Below, piece by piece: positions 54,690 through 64,000 of a stretch of DNA of 64,000 nt. The notes under the pieces were generated by a model. The model worked only from the letters and a program-made list of their open reading frames with translations. It made no database searches and had not been told where the DNA came from. Position 1 is the stretch's first letter, and every line of letters starts with the position of its first letter. Source of the stretch: Lytechinus pictus (lineage: Eukaryota > Echinodermata > Echinoidea > Temnopleuroida > Toxopneustidae); the NCBI RefSeq assembly GCF_037042905.1, contig NW_026974141.1:1077001-1141000 (forward strand). Reading direction: 5' to 3'. The translations under genes and the position numbers were made by a program.

Positions 54690-55750
54690 TTTATTTTATT
54701 TCCAGGCAAAAGACAATAAGAATATATACAAGAGGAATGAATTATCACCGACTAGTGCCTGAGGATGACTAAAAGAAAAACTAGTTTCTGTTATGAAGCT
54801 CTCCTCACTAGTCGGGGTTTACAAATATACAAACAAAAATCAGATAAAATGGCAATATATGTTTAGATGCATTACTTAATAAAACAAAGAACTTAATAAT
54901 AAAGAGTGTTTGTTTCCATGTGCAATTATAATATCCAGTCAATATGAAGTGTTAATGTATTTAAATAAACAACTTTATGTTATTATCAGATAGTCAAGCC
55001 TATGGAGATGGAGTTGCATATATTGTGAGAACTTCAATGTTACATAAGCAGAGAATAAGCAATATAGTCGAACGTGACAACAATGATGATGCTACAAAGT
55101 AACACAACAGTAAAATATAGTATCAAAATAATTGTCATATGCATGTATACAATATTCAGAGAGAGAGAAAGAGAGAGAAGTGGGGAGGGAGACAGAAGAA
55201 GAACGAAAAGAAGAAGAGGAAGAGAAAGAAGAGGAGGGGAAGGAGGATGGGGAACAAAGAGTTTAGAGAACTGGGGTAGAATGAAAAGAAAGAGAGAGAG
55301 GCAATAAAAGAGACGAAGCATGACATACAAAAATGCAAATTCTACTACCATGAATACAGTTGATAACCTAACATACAGGAATAAACATTATGAACAGTAC
55401 AAGAGCAAATAACTGCATAACAGTACGGTAATTAACAAAATGCATAACAAAGGGCACAATATTTAAGCTAAGAATATAAGGCTAAATACATGGCCATTTA
55501 GCCTGCACAGAGTGAGAAAAAACAGAGAAAAGTAAGACGAATGAAGAAGGGGAAAGAGAGAGAAATTAGAGGTCTAAACGGAGACAAGACGAAAACAATA
55601 CTTTGCATGTCTCATTAAAACGCATTTTCAATTTGAGGCATGGAGAATAAGTGTTCAAGTAGAGCATTAAGGAAAGGAGTGACATAAAAAAGATCTCTGA
55701 TCTCTGAAGGGATAGATTCCCAGAATCTGGGGAAAGAAAAGAAACAAGAA
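54690..55750 (-). mobile_element. CR1-like LINE: ORF2 C-terminus and 3' UTR, reversed
   Basis: On the minus strand FPRFWESIPSEIRDLFYVTP continues to a stop at 55615-55617; RFW..IP..IR is the CR1/Jockey C-terminal motif. The 3' UTR includes a GA-rich tract at 55157-55310 and near its end the stem CCCCGACTAGTGAGG...CACTAGTCGG (54758-54818), then AATAAA-like sequence at about 54690. Confidence 0.7.
55157..55310. repeat. GA-rich low-complexity tract
   Basis: Purine-rich GAGA/GAAGAA run inside the reversed LINE 3' UTR. The frames over it are compositional. Confidence 0.85.
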
Positions 55751-55964
55751 AATATCAGGGCATTACACTATAGTCAGGAGGGGCAAATAATTCAAGAGGC
55801 CAATGGTCACAATCATTTCTTTTAGCATTTCTCCCATCAAACAATATGAGGAGGTAAATAAAAATAATTTTCACTGTTTTTTTTTCCTTTCTTCTTCTTC
55901 TTCTCCTCCTCCTCCTTCACCTCCTTCTTCTTCAACTTAATCTCCCTCTCATTCTTCGTATTAT

Positions 55965-56270
55965 TACTGTTGTTCAGTGGGGGTAAAGTGGGGGGCTTGG
56001 GGGCTCTTCCCCCTCCCTCCCCACCCCTTTTAATTTTTTTCAAGACTAAGGGGGGAAAAGAGAGAAATGGAAGGAAAAGGAAAGAGAGAAGGGTGAAATA
56101 TGACATTATTTTTTAATATTATGTCAAAATCTATCACAAAATTGGACTTTTGTGATAAAAATGTCGATATTTTTGCTCGCTCGCATTTTTTTAAAATTGA
56201 ATTTTACGCGATACACCAATTCTAGCCCCCCTCAAAATTGATGTCTCTTACGCCACCGCTGTTACTATTA
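55965..56270. mobile_element. G-tract element, close relative of 31032
   Basis: The right end CTTACGCCACCGCTG and the internal ATTATGTCAAAATCTATCACAAAATTGGACTTTTGTGATAAAA block match the 31032 element, as does GCTCGCTCGCATTTTTTTAAA. G-rich blocks lie at 55977-56010 and 56047-56055. The left border is uncertain. Confidence 0.7.
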
Positions 56271-56399
56271 TTTTTTTCTTTTTCTTCTCTTAAAAAAAAT
56301 AGATATGCAACCTAACCTTGCACCAATAACATATTGCAGTGTATTCTTACATTAGAAGTCATTACAAGCAATAAACAACGAAGGAATCCACCCTTGGCG

Positions 56400-56772
56400 C
56401 ATGCGTATATGGCGTGCAATAACTTTTGTGGTCATATTTTTCCCGGTCCATCAACCGTGACGAAATACTTCATATTGTGACGTATTTCATTCACACAGTC
56501 ACGCTCTCTCTGACTCAATGTAAATCATTCAGTTGACATCACACAAACCAAATTTACACACAATCTCACGGACGTATTAATATTTACATCCTTGTTTGCG
56601 GGACTCACCGAGGACCCAGCGAACCTGCACGCCAGCTCTCCCCGTCTAAACCAGGGGTCGGGAATAGCAGTCAGAGCGCTCGCAAGTGGAATTTGGAATA
56701 GATGTGCATATTTTCAATCGGTGGATAAGGAGTTAATATTCTCTTAATTTGTTTGGCGGATTAACTTTCAAA
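56400..56772 (+). promoter_or_regulatory. Possible promoter and 5' UTR of the signal-peptide exon
   Basis: A non-repetitive stretch bracketed by mobile elements. It carries two TGACG motifs (CCGTGACGAAATAC near 56456 and TTGTGACGTATTTC near 56476) and a relatively CpG-rich tract at 56600-56690. No TATA box is clearly placed. The call depends on the downstream exon being real. Confidence 0.3.
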
Positions 56773-56805
56773 ATGAGGCTGGTTGCTTCCCTTCTCATCT
56801 TATCG
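56773..56805 (+). CDS. Candidate first coding exon of a secreted protein (signal peptide), remainder not found
   Basis: ATG at 56773 encodes MRLVASLLILS, a typical signal-peptide start, and is followed directly by a consensus donor, G|GTGAGTAG, in phase 0. The preceding 370 bp (56400-56770) is free of recognised repeats and less AT-rich than its surroundings. It includes TGACGTATTT and a CG-containing block near 56600-56690, fitting a promoter and 5' UTR. I found no convincing acceptor and in-frame continuation before 64000, so the rest may lie beyond the window or in exons too short to recognise. Confidence 0.45.
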
Positions 56806-58309
56806 GTGAGTAGATGATTAGTCAGTACTAAATTTAGACTCGAGAAGTCAATAGTGATATTTCGTTGGATAATTATATGGATAATCTTCATAAATAAGCA
56901 TAATTTAAAAGATAGACGAGCTGTGATATAATTATGTTTTTATTCATATCATACTAAGGCTGGAGGAATTTTCTCTTCAAAATGTGCTATAAAATATAAC
57001 AACCAAGGGCAACTCCAAATAAATTTTATTGTATATATGTTTTCTGTCATTTATTTTACTTCCACTACTTAAATCATTAAGCTTTGTGAAAAGTTTGACT
57101 TTTGTTAACATGGCCAAAGTATCATTTAGCATTATGATCTTATCAGAATTCTGTTTAGAAAAAGAAGGAAAATACGGATTTTTTTTCTTTTCATTTTGGC
57201 TCGGACCAAAACACTTTGACGAGAAATTTTCACTTATTTTCACGTTTCGTAACATTATACACTAAATCACGTTTTAATATATAACAGCTCAATGACTTGT
57301 ACTGAGAAATTATTTTGTTTATTTTCGGGCATTCTTCTGAAATTCATGTGAACTTCTAAACACAAGACATATGGATGCCAGTGAGTAGTACAAGTTTTCT
57401 AAAACCCATTCATTTGCTCTTTCATATCTAAATTATGATACACCAAATCCAACAACCAGCAACACGACAAACATGACAAATGTACATGTCCGGATGTGAC
57501 AAATCCGGTATAGTTTTCATATCAAAAGCTGACCCATGACCAGTAGAAAATGAATGCATTCGATACAAAAAAAATATATATTTCATAAAGAGCAGGAAAA
57601 GGCCCGCATTACCTATAAACAACCGCTTAATTTGCTCTCGGGAGTTCAGCGTACTCTTTTGGGGGTTGGATAACCCATTAAAACCTAGATTTTTTGTATA
57701 TATACTACAGATTAAATATACACATATCATTATATTACCTGTAATCGATTTATGATTTCTGAAGAAAAAAATATCCACTTGTCACCAGAGAAAAATATGA
57801 TGTTATTATTTTGTTGCCAACCTCTGTTCATGCTGTTAGGAAATTAAACGATCTCTTTAGATATTTCCCCTGCTTTAAACGATGGGAAGGTCAAAATGCG
57901 CTTTTACCACAAAACTTACAGAGCTAGGGCATAGTATACTTGAACTTGTTCAGGTAAGTCATGCATGTGTAAAGAATGTTTGCTGGCTCGCAATAATAAA
58001 CTGCAGATTATACACAATATTTTAATCCAGTTATAGTTACTCGTTTACATAAGTGGCTTTAAATCCAGCTCGGTACTACCCGGAGGGGGAGGGGGGGGGG
58101 GGCTTCCCCTATGATTTTATTTTTCAACTAGTGGATAATCAGAACATGAAGAGGAACAAAATCGGAGGAAGAAGAGTGAATAAAAAAGCAGTATGAGTCG
58201 TGGATAACATAATATCCGTGTTGTTCAACCGAGGAATAAAATATCACATCACATAGGCATTTTTTTTTTGGGGGGGGGTGAATTGGTAAAGATGGGCATT
58301 TACAATAAT
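56806..58309. other. No feature recognised; would be intron 1 if the 56773 exon is real
   Basis: AT-rich. G tracts at 58091-58101 and 58271-58278. I checked for a phase-0 acceptor followed by an extended open frame and saw none that convinces. Confidence 0.45.
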
Positions 58310-58445
58310 TCTCCTCTCCGTCGTCCCCTCTTTTCTCGATCATCAACCATCCTGTATTTTCTCGCCATCCCTAATTAACTCTGATATACCATCAATGGAT
58401 ATACTGTAAGATGTGATAAAAACCACAAATATATTATCATGGAGG
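58310..58445. repeat. Diverged local duplicate, copy 1
   Basis: CTCGATCATCAACCAT, TTCTCGCCATCCCTAATTAAC, ATACTGTAAGATGTGATAAA and ACCACAAATATATTATCAT match 60155-60275 in the same order and orientation. Confidence 0.8.
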
Positions 58446-58518
58446 TGATGTATAATTTATTCTATATCCATACCTTAAAGCTATTTAATCATTTATATGC
58501 TGACTTTTAAGGGTGAAA

Positions 58519-58850
58519 CACTAGCGTACCTACGGGGGGGGGGGCAGTCTGCCCCCCCCTTGACGAGTCACAACCCATGCAAAAGACGTATCCATGCCCC
58601 CCCCCCCCCCCCCCTGACGAGCTTGACGACTTCTTTTGGTCCCTGACGAGCTTGAAGACCTTTTTTTGCTTGTCAGTATTTTTTCTGGTACGAAATCCTT
58701 TATTTTTAAGTGTGAAGATTTTTTTTGCTTGTCAATTTTTTTTTCTTGTACGCAATCCTTTATTTGTGATTGAAGACCCTTTTTTTTGCTTGTCAATTTT
58801 TTGGGCCGACGGTTTTGCCCCCTGTGGAAAATCCTAGGTACGCTACTGGG
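58519..58850. mobile_element. G-tract element with CACTAGCGTACCTACG ends (reverse copy of the 16636 family)
   Basis: It opens CACTAGCGTACCTACGGGGG and closes AATCCTAGGTACGCTACTGGG. Three TTTTTTGCTTGTCA blocks mirror the GACAAGCAAAAA blocks of the 16636 copy. It has C-tracts of 8 and 18 bases. Confidence 0.88.
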
Positions 58851-59448
58851 GTGAAATAATGGAGTAAGATATAAAGGTAATCACAGTCCTTCATATTTCA
58901 CTGAATAGAATAACTTCGCATAAAGAGATCGAAGCAATGGAATTTAGTAAAGTGAATAAAAGCACATTGTCAATTAAATCAAAATCAGCAGAAAATGTTA
59001 CTTTTCTTTAGGTTTACATGTACTAAACAGTGACACTCATTAAGTACGATACAATTATTTTGAATAGATGTTAGACACACAGTGATCCTCTGTGGTTTGA
59101 CCACGCCTAAAGATGGCAATCCAATCGCCATGATCGCAGAGAAAGATTGGAATCAGACAGAGAGCCGGGATGCAAAAATTCAAAGAAATGCCACAGGCAC
59201 TGACATTTATGGATATTTGAAAATTGATGCAAATTCCAAATTGACAATTTGGTTGGTCAGTAATTTACGACGAAATATGATGGATTTCTCTCGCATTTTG
59301 TCGTGCAGTGTGTTTGAATATCAACAATTCATTTTCATGCTGGATCGTGGCCTACCTGGAAAGCCTAATAAACAATCTTTTAAAGGGGAAACAAACCCGC
59401 CAACACTGTGTTATCTTTCATTGACTGTGTGTTATTTATCATGAACCT
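58851..59448. other. Unassigned region with one 120-codon frame
   Basis: The frame 59082-59444 is open on the + strand but matches nothing I know, lacks a clear acceptor in its own phase, and ends in low-complexity YLSLTVCYLS. Chance or an old repeat is more likely than a gene. Confidence 0.35.
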
Positions 59449-59449
59449 A

Positions 59450-59614
59450 CACTGTAAAAATGAAGTGCTAATTTAGCACTTACAGTGCTTGTATAGTGAC
59501 TGCACTACGAGTGCTGATTTTCTAGTTCAAATTTACACTAGAAAATCAGCACTCGTAGTGCAGTCACTATACAAGCACTGTAAGTGCTAAATTAGCACTC
59601 CATTTTTTACAGTG
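59450..59614. mobile_element. Near-perfect 165-bp palindromic TA element
   Basis: The arms are about 78 bp each and differ by roughly one mismatch and one indel. The left arm runs CACTGTAAAAATGAAGTGCT...GCTGATTTTCTAGT, the right arm is its mirror, and the loop is about 10 bp (TCAAATTTAC). It is flanked by TA at 59448-59449 and 59615-59616. The sub-palindrome AGTGCTAATTTAGCACT is repeated in each arm. No coding capacity. Confidence 0.93.
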
Positions 59615-59639
59615 TACTAAAGCCCATGCTTACGCTCTT

Positions 59640-59836
59640 ATTATTTTTGGGCAACATACTGTTCCACACAACAATTGGTTAAAACTTTATCTAATTCCGG
59701 GTAGTTTTAAACCAATCATTATTTTGTGCTTACGGTGAAAACTACACAGTATTGGTTGAAAACTACCCAGAGTTGGATAATTTTTTCAACCAATTATTGT
59801 GTGGACAGTATGTTGCCCAACATTTTAAGAGTGCAT
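59640..59836. mobile_element. TA-MITE 1 (rearranged copy)
   Basis: It contains TTGGGCAACATACTGTTCCACACAA at the left and TTGTGTGGACAGTATGTTGCCCAACATTTTAAGAGTG at the right. It is more symmetric than the other copies, as if made of two right halves in mirror orientation. Confidence 0.75.
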
Positions 59837-60554
59837 ATAAATGAATAGTCTTTTAATATACCCTTGAAATGATTATTAGTAATACAAGGGATAAATTGTC
59901 ATCAGATTTTACTCGAAGAGAGCGACTTTTGTGTTTTTGAAAAGGAAGGTACATGTATTGCTTTTTGATAACATAATTGTTTTGTATGCATTGAGCAGTG
60001 AATGAATGCGTTACCGTTCAATTGGGTCTATATCACAAGACTACACTGCACAGAATGTTGCACTATGGGTAATGAACATGGCCAGATATGAGTAGCTGAG
60101 GTTTTGAGGTGGGGCTATATCATGGCTGTTGGTTCGTTTGCCCTTTAGAGTTACGATCCCCTCTCTTCGGCCCCTCTTCCCTCGATCATCAACCATTCTC
60201 TATTCTCGCCATCCCTGATTAACTTTTATATACTATAAGATGTGACAAAAACCACGAATATCTCATCATATAGTCCATGAATATTTATATATTCATGGCT
60301 TCATAAGCCTGTGCGCGGGTCAGTCCATACGTCTGGGTTAATGACCGGCTTCCATCATCACCACGGGTGAGATAATTTGATAACACCCATTGCTACCCGT
60401 CTTCACACGTACTACATCCGTCTCAGCTATTGTTTCACCTTTTAAACAATCCGCACGTGTCGTAATAAGTCTTCTCCTTTCCCGCAAATGAAGTAAGATT
60501 TCATCCTTTTCCTGTATCCTGGTTTATAGCAATAAGGACTTGTCACAACAAGAG
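59837..60554. other. No gene recognised
   Basis: Holds copy 2 of the local duplicate (60155-60275) and nothing else identifiable. Confidence 0.5.
60155..60275. repeat. Diverged local duplicate, copy 2
   Basis: CTCGATCATCAACCAT, TTCTCGCCATCCCTGATTAAC, ATACTATAAGATGTGACAAA and ACCACGAATATCTCATCAT correspond to copy 1 about 1.84 kb upstream. Confidence 0.8.
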
Positions 60555-60645
60555 AACGATAGCCAGACCGATCAAAGCTATAACGTGCATTTTAAATGCC
60601 ATATCATCGATCGGTTTGGAATCGGTTTGTTTGGGTGACTGGAGC
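60555..60645. mobile_element. H94 hairpin element, single copy
   Basis: CCAGACCGATCAAAGCTATAACG and ATATCATCGATCGGTTTGGAATCGGTTT are the inverted halves. Confidence 0.82.
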
Positions 60646-61129
60646 CCAGACTGGTAGAACCAGTTGGCATCATTTCTCAGGGGAAATCACGGTTAGGTGA
60701 CACGTTCAAGGTCGCCGAGAAATGATAGCATGTTTGTCATCACCATCTTATCTGGCCAAACTTCAACTTCTTACAATCCCACCTGAAAAAGCAAGAGTTG
60801 ATGACTGGGTTGTTGAAACGGGAATGTATTTTAATCCTATATACGGTTACTGAATGTGATATTTAATAAATTCTAACAGTGAAAATAATCCATCATTTGA
60901 ACTCGATCGGGTTATTATTCCTGTAAAAAGAGATCATTAAAATATTGATTAATTAATTGATTAATTAAGATGCTGCTATTTTAAATGGATGTGACCAAGG
61001 ATGTGACATATTCATTTGAGATTCGTGAGTATTCTGAGTTTGTAGTTGGCTAGATAAAGTATTATTCATGCCTCGATACATGTTATGATTTTTATATTAT
61101 TTGCTTATATCGTAGCTTGTGTACTTCTC
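60646..61129. other. No feature recognised
   Basis: AT-rich. TTAATTAATTGATTAATTAAG at 60949-60969 is a simple palindromic run. Confidence 0.5.
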
Positions 61130-61275
61130 AGCTAGTCTAATACCACGTGGGCTAAACAAAGATTACGTAATCAGTCCAGTTTCCCTTTGATCTACACTAC
61201 ACTTGGTCTAATATCCACTTAGTCTAATTCTCATTTAGTCCAATGCCCAGTTAATCTGATTTCCATGCCATCTAC
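61130..61275. repeat. Short decayed tandem of TTAGTCTAAT
   Basis: AGCTAGTCTAATACCACGTG, TTGGTCTAATATCCAC, TTAGTCTAATTCTCAT, TTAGTCCAATGCCCAG and TTAATCTGATTTCCAT follow one another at 15-18-bp spacing. Confidence 0.7.
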
Positions 61276-61380
61276 TTATGTTTGACTTGGCCAAATGAAT
61301 GTTTGGCTCATTCATCTATAACCATATAGGTGGTGTTAGATTTCACGCGCTAAACTTGACAGAGTGGCTATATCTGTTAA

Positions 61381-61982
61381 AGAACAAGTCCAACCTAACA
61401 ACAATTGATTTGAATAAAAAGAGAAAAATCCAACAAGCATAACACTGAAAATGTCATCAAAATCGGATGTAAAATAAGAAAGTTATGACATTTTAAAGTT
61501 CGCTTAATTTCACAAAACAGTTATATGCACATCCTGATCGGTATGCAAATGAGGAGACTGATGACATCATCCACTCACTATTTCTTTTGTATTTTATTAT
61601 ATGAGATATGAAATATTCTAATTTTCTCCTCGTTGTCAAGTGAAACATTGATTAATTCCTCCCTGAACATGTGGAATTAACATTGTTTAATACTATATGG
61701 TTCAGTCAAGTCGATCCCTATGTTTAAATCTGTAAAAAATTGAATATTTTATAATTCAAACAATAAAAAACAAAAGAAATAGTGAGTGATGGACACCATC
61801 GACTGACTCATTTGCATGTCACTGAGTTGTGCATATCTCTGTTTTGTGAAAAAATAAGCGAAACTTTAAAATGCCATAACTTTCTTCTTTTACATCCGAT
61901 TTTGATGAAATTTTCAGTGTTATGCTAGTTTTATTCTCCTTTCCTAATTCGAATCCATATTTTGGTGGGGTGGACTTGACCT
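61381..61982. mobile_element. TTAA-family 1 MITE
   Basis: Flanked by TTAA at 61377-61380 and 61983-61986. It opens AGAACAAGTCCAACC and closes GGGGTGGACTTGACCT. It is very close in sequence to the copy at 38401 and ends about 100 bp before the LINE. Confidence 0.88.
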
Positions 61983-62073
61983 TTAATTATACGAAATAAT
62001 TAATGGGTTAAATTGCGATCAGAACAAGTGGTAAGGATAGGAACTGGTTGCAGACCAACTGGGATGAGATCAT

Positions 62074-63168
62074 GTGGGAAGAGAAGGAAGAGAAGCCTTC
62101 GACACCATTAATCATGATATTTTACTTAATTATGGAGTGCGTGGGAAGGCCTTGGAGTGGTTCAGGAGCTACCTCTTGAATAGGAAGCAATATGTCTTTT
62201 TAAACGGTTGCAATTCTCAAATGAAAAAAAATAACTGTGGAGTTCCCCAGGGTAGTATCTTAGGCCCGATTTTGTTTATAGTTTATATTAATGATTTTTG
62301 TAGATCATCAGACGTTCTTTCTTTCATTCTCTTTGCGGACGACTCTAACTTATTTTTTTCACATAAAAATCCTCTTCACCTTGCTAATATAATCAACTCT
62401 GAACTAGAAAATGTTACCGAATGGATAAGAGCAAATAAATTGTCACTAAATCTTCAAAAAACAAAATACATGTTGTTTAGCAACTCCATAAATACACTTC
62501 CTGTTGATATTATTTTGGATGGAACTCCCTTGGAAAATGTATCCCATATTAAGTTTCTTGGAATAACAGTCGATAATAAGCTCTCATGGAAATTTCACAT
62601 AGATAACATATGTAAAACTATTTCACGCAACATTGGTATAATTAACAAGCTTAAATTTTGTTTACCATTATCGTCCCTGCTTACATTATATTCATCCCTT
62701 ATATTGCCTTATTTAAATTATGGAATTTTAGCGTGGGGTAACACACAACAAACACTCTTAGACAAATTACTCCTATTACAAAAGAAGTCTCTACGTATTA
62801 TATGTCACACGGCATATTTGTCTCATACTGACCCATTATTTTTTTAACATAGAATATTGAAAATTAAGGACTTATATTTGTTTAATCTCGGTCAATTTAT
62901 GTATAACTATAACAACAACAACCTCCCAAATGTATTCAATTCAATGTTTCCAAAAAATCAATCCATTCACAACTATCCAACAAGGCGATTGGGTGAATTT
63001 CATTTACCACTTTTAAGAACTTTGCGGGCTCAGAACACATTTATATACGATGGACCGAAGTTATGGAACTCACTTCATAATGATATAACAAATGCAAAAT
63101 CTTTGAACTCTTTTAAGACTAAATTCAAATTATCTCTATTAAAACCTTATAATATACTCCCAAATTAA
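62074..63168 (+). pseudogene. LINE reverse transcriptase (ORF2) fragment, interrupted by one stop
   Basis: Visible motifs: AFDTINHDILL near the start, YGVRGKALEWF, GVPQGSILGPILF (the conserved PQG block), FADDSNLF with the catalytic DD pair (about 62332-62355), KTKYMLF, and KFLGITVD. The C-terminal part matches the CR1/Jockey pattern: LLLLQKKSLRII, then GPKLWNSLHNDI and SFKTKF. A TAA at 62845-62847 interrupts the frame; reading continues in the same frame (HRILKIKDLYLF) to a natural stop at 63166-63168. About four residues expected between HDILL and YGVRG are missing. Non-functional, lacking the endonuclease and the start of the RT. Confidence 0.88.
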
Positions 63169-64000
63169 TTTTAATTCATCATTTCTGTCAAGTCATCATC
63201 ATTATTACTTTAAACTAAAATTAAAACATAAAATTATTATCCTTTTTTTATTAAAAAAATCTGACACAAGTCCTTCTCAGATGTGCTCATTATTGTGTCT
63301 ATCCTCTCCTCTATTTTCTCCTCTCCAGTCCGCTTATCCGCCTTCCTACCGGTTATTTGTTTAACGGCATCAATCACATTTTTCGTGCATTATATTCTTT
63401 CCAGGTTATTTTAAAATATTTTTTCTCCTCTTATACACATCATTGAATCCAGTTTGCTTGAGTCCACGACGGCATGTGTTCTATCTACGTACAGCAGCAC
63501 CCATCCATCTTCTCAGGGCATTCTCCCCCTTTTTCCCCCTTTTTTTTTTTTTCTTCTCAAGTTTTTCTGGGGGGGGGGTGGGAAGGGTAGATATTTTTAG
63601 GACGGGTTGTTTTGTCCTTCACCAAACTGTATATTTTTTATTACTTTGTATTTATTTTGTGAGTATTTCCCTCTCAATTATTCATTCTTTTCTCATTTGA
63701 TTATCTGTATTTATACTTTGTCATTTTGTTATTTGTTGTGTTATCTATTTCTTGAGGGGCCCACATTGTACAAGCATTGCTTTTTAGTGGGTCCCTCCAT
63801 TTCCATCTTAATTTAATTTATATTGAAAAATAGTATATATATTTAAAACCTACAATGTGTTGCCCAAATCGTCTAAGTGTTTTTTTTTTTTCACTACATA
63901 TGTATAATTAATTTTGTTTGCAACGGATACAAATATTTATGTTTTATATATGGTATACAATTTGTTTTTGTTTGATGGAAGTGAAATAAATGAATTTGAA
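62087..64000 (+). mobile_element. CR1/Jockey-like LINE, 5'-truncated, with 3' UTR running to the window edge
   Basis: It holds the C-terminal half of an ORF2, then an 830-bp 3' UTR that ends at the window edge in GAAATAAATGAATTTGAA. This resembles the AATAAATTGAAC repeat tail of the reversed LINE end at 23848-24160. The 3' UTR contains a stem-loop, GGGGCCCAC...GTGGGTCCCTC, at 63755-63797. The 5' truncation is inside the reverse-transcriptase domain, typical of incomplete target-primed reverse transcription. The border near 62087 is approximate. Confidence 0.85.

Noticed and set aside
55040..55351. Leucine/serine-rich frame across the GA tract
   Set aside because: Pure consequence of the purine-rich low-complexity tract within a reversed LINE 3' UTR.
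57029..57265. 78-codon hydrophobic frame after the signal-peptide exon
   Set aside because: Could be imagined as a membrane protein continuation, but there is no phase-0 acceptor and the composition is Phe-rich AT translation.
59082..59444. 120-codon frame as exon 2 of the signal-peptide gene
   Set aside because: The nearest acceptor-like ACACACAG is followed in phase 0 by TGA, so it cannot join the 56773 exon.

Overview
This window looks like intron-rich, AT-rich animal nuclear DNA, most probably from an echinoderm. Small exons are bounded by GT/AG introns. There are no operons. Short inverted-repeat transposons, LINE tails, tRNA-derived SINEs, microsatellites and long G-tracts are dense throughout. 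The strongest taxonomic hint is a relaxin-like peptide precursor whose B and A chains resemble the relaxin-like gonad-stimulating peptides (RGP) of echinoderms. Sea urchin is plausible, but I cannot fix the class from sequence alone.

Two protein genes can be assembled exon by exon, both on the + strand. The first (22323-25836) is a 141-residue insulin/relaxin-superfamily precursor: signal peptide, B chain with CX11C, dibasic KR, C-peptide, RR, and A chain with CCX3CX8C. It is split by the phase-1 C-peptide intron expected of the superfamily. The second (35465-45288) is a six-exon histidine phosphatase of 238 residues. It is TIGAR-like (fructose-2,6-bisphosphatase / phosphoglycerate mutase superfamily), has all catalytic residues visible, and has a plausible poly(A) signal. 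A possible third gene begins at 56773 with an 11-codon signal-peptide exon; I could not find its later exons.

Most of the rest is mobile DNA. LINE 3' ends occur at 8942-9200, 11730-12290, 23848-24160, 50577-51180, 51420-52300, 54690-55750 and 62087-64000. The last keeps reverse-transcriptase motifs and a 3' UTR but carries an in-frame stop. Non-autonomous inverted-repeat families are: two with TTAA target duplications (piggyBac-like), several with TA duplications (Tc1/mariner-like), a ~94-bp hairpin family that forms an 11-unit tandem array inside the relaxin-like gene's intron, a ~300-bp family ending in CCCGTATTCTGA-like inverted repeats, and a superfamily carrying G-tracts between ends that read roughly AGTGGCGTACC.

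Insertions into insertions are common. TTAA family 2 sits in TTAA family 1 at 4411. A TA element sits in a hairpin element at 18394. A mariner-like element sits in an AAGGGG-ended element at 2743, with an empty homologous copy 300 bp further on. TTAA family 1 sits inside a tRNA-armed inverted repeat within intron 3 of the phosphatase gene. These nested pairs give relative ages and target duplications directly. Long stretches (for example 26591-28389, 42000-44900 and 48075-49540) hold nothing I can name.
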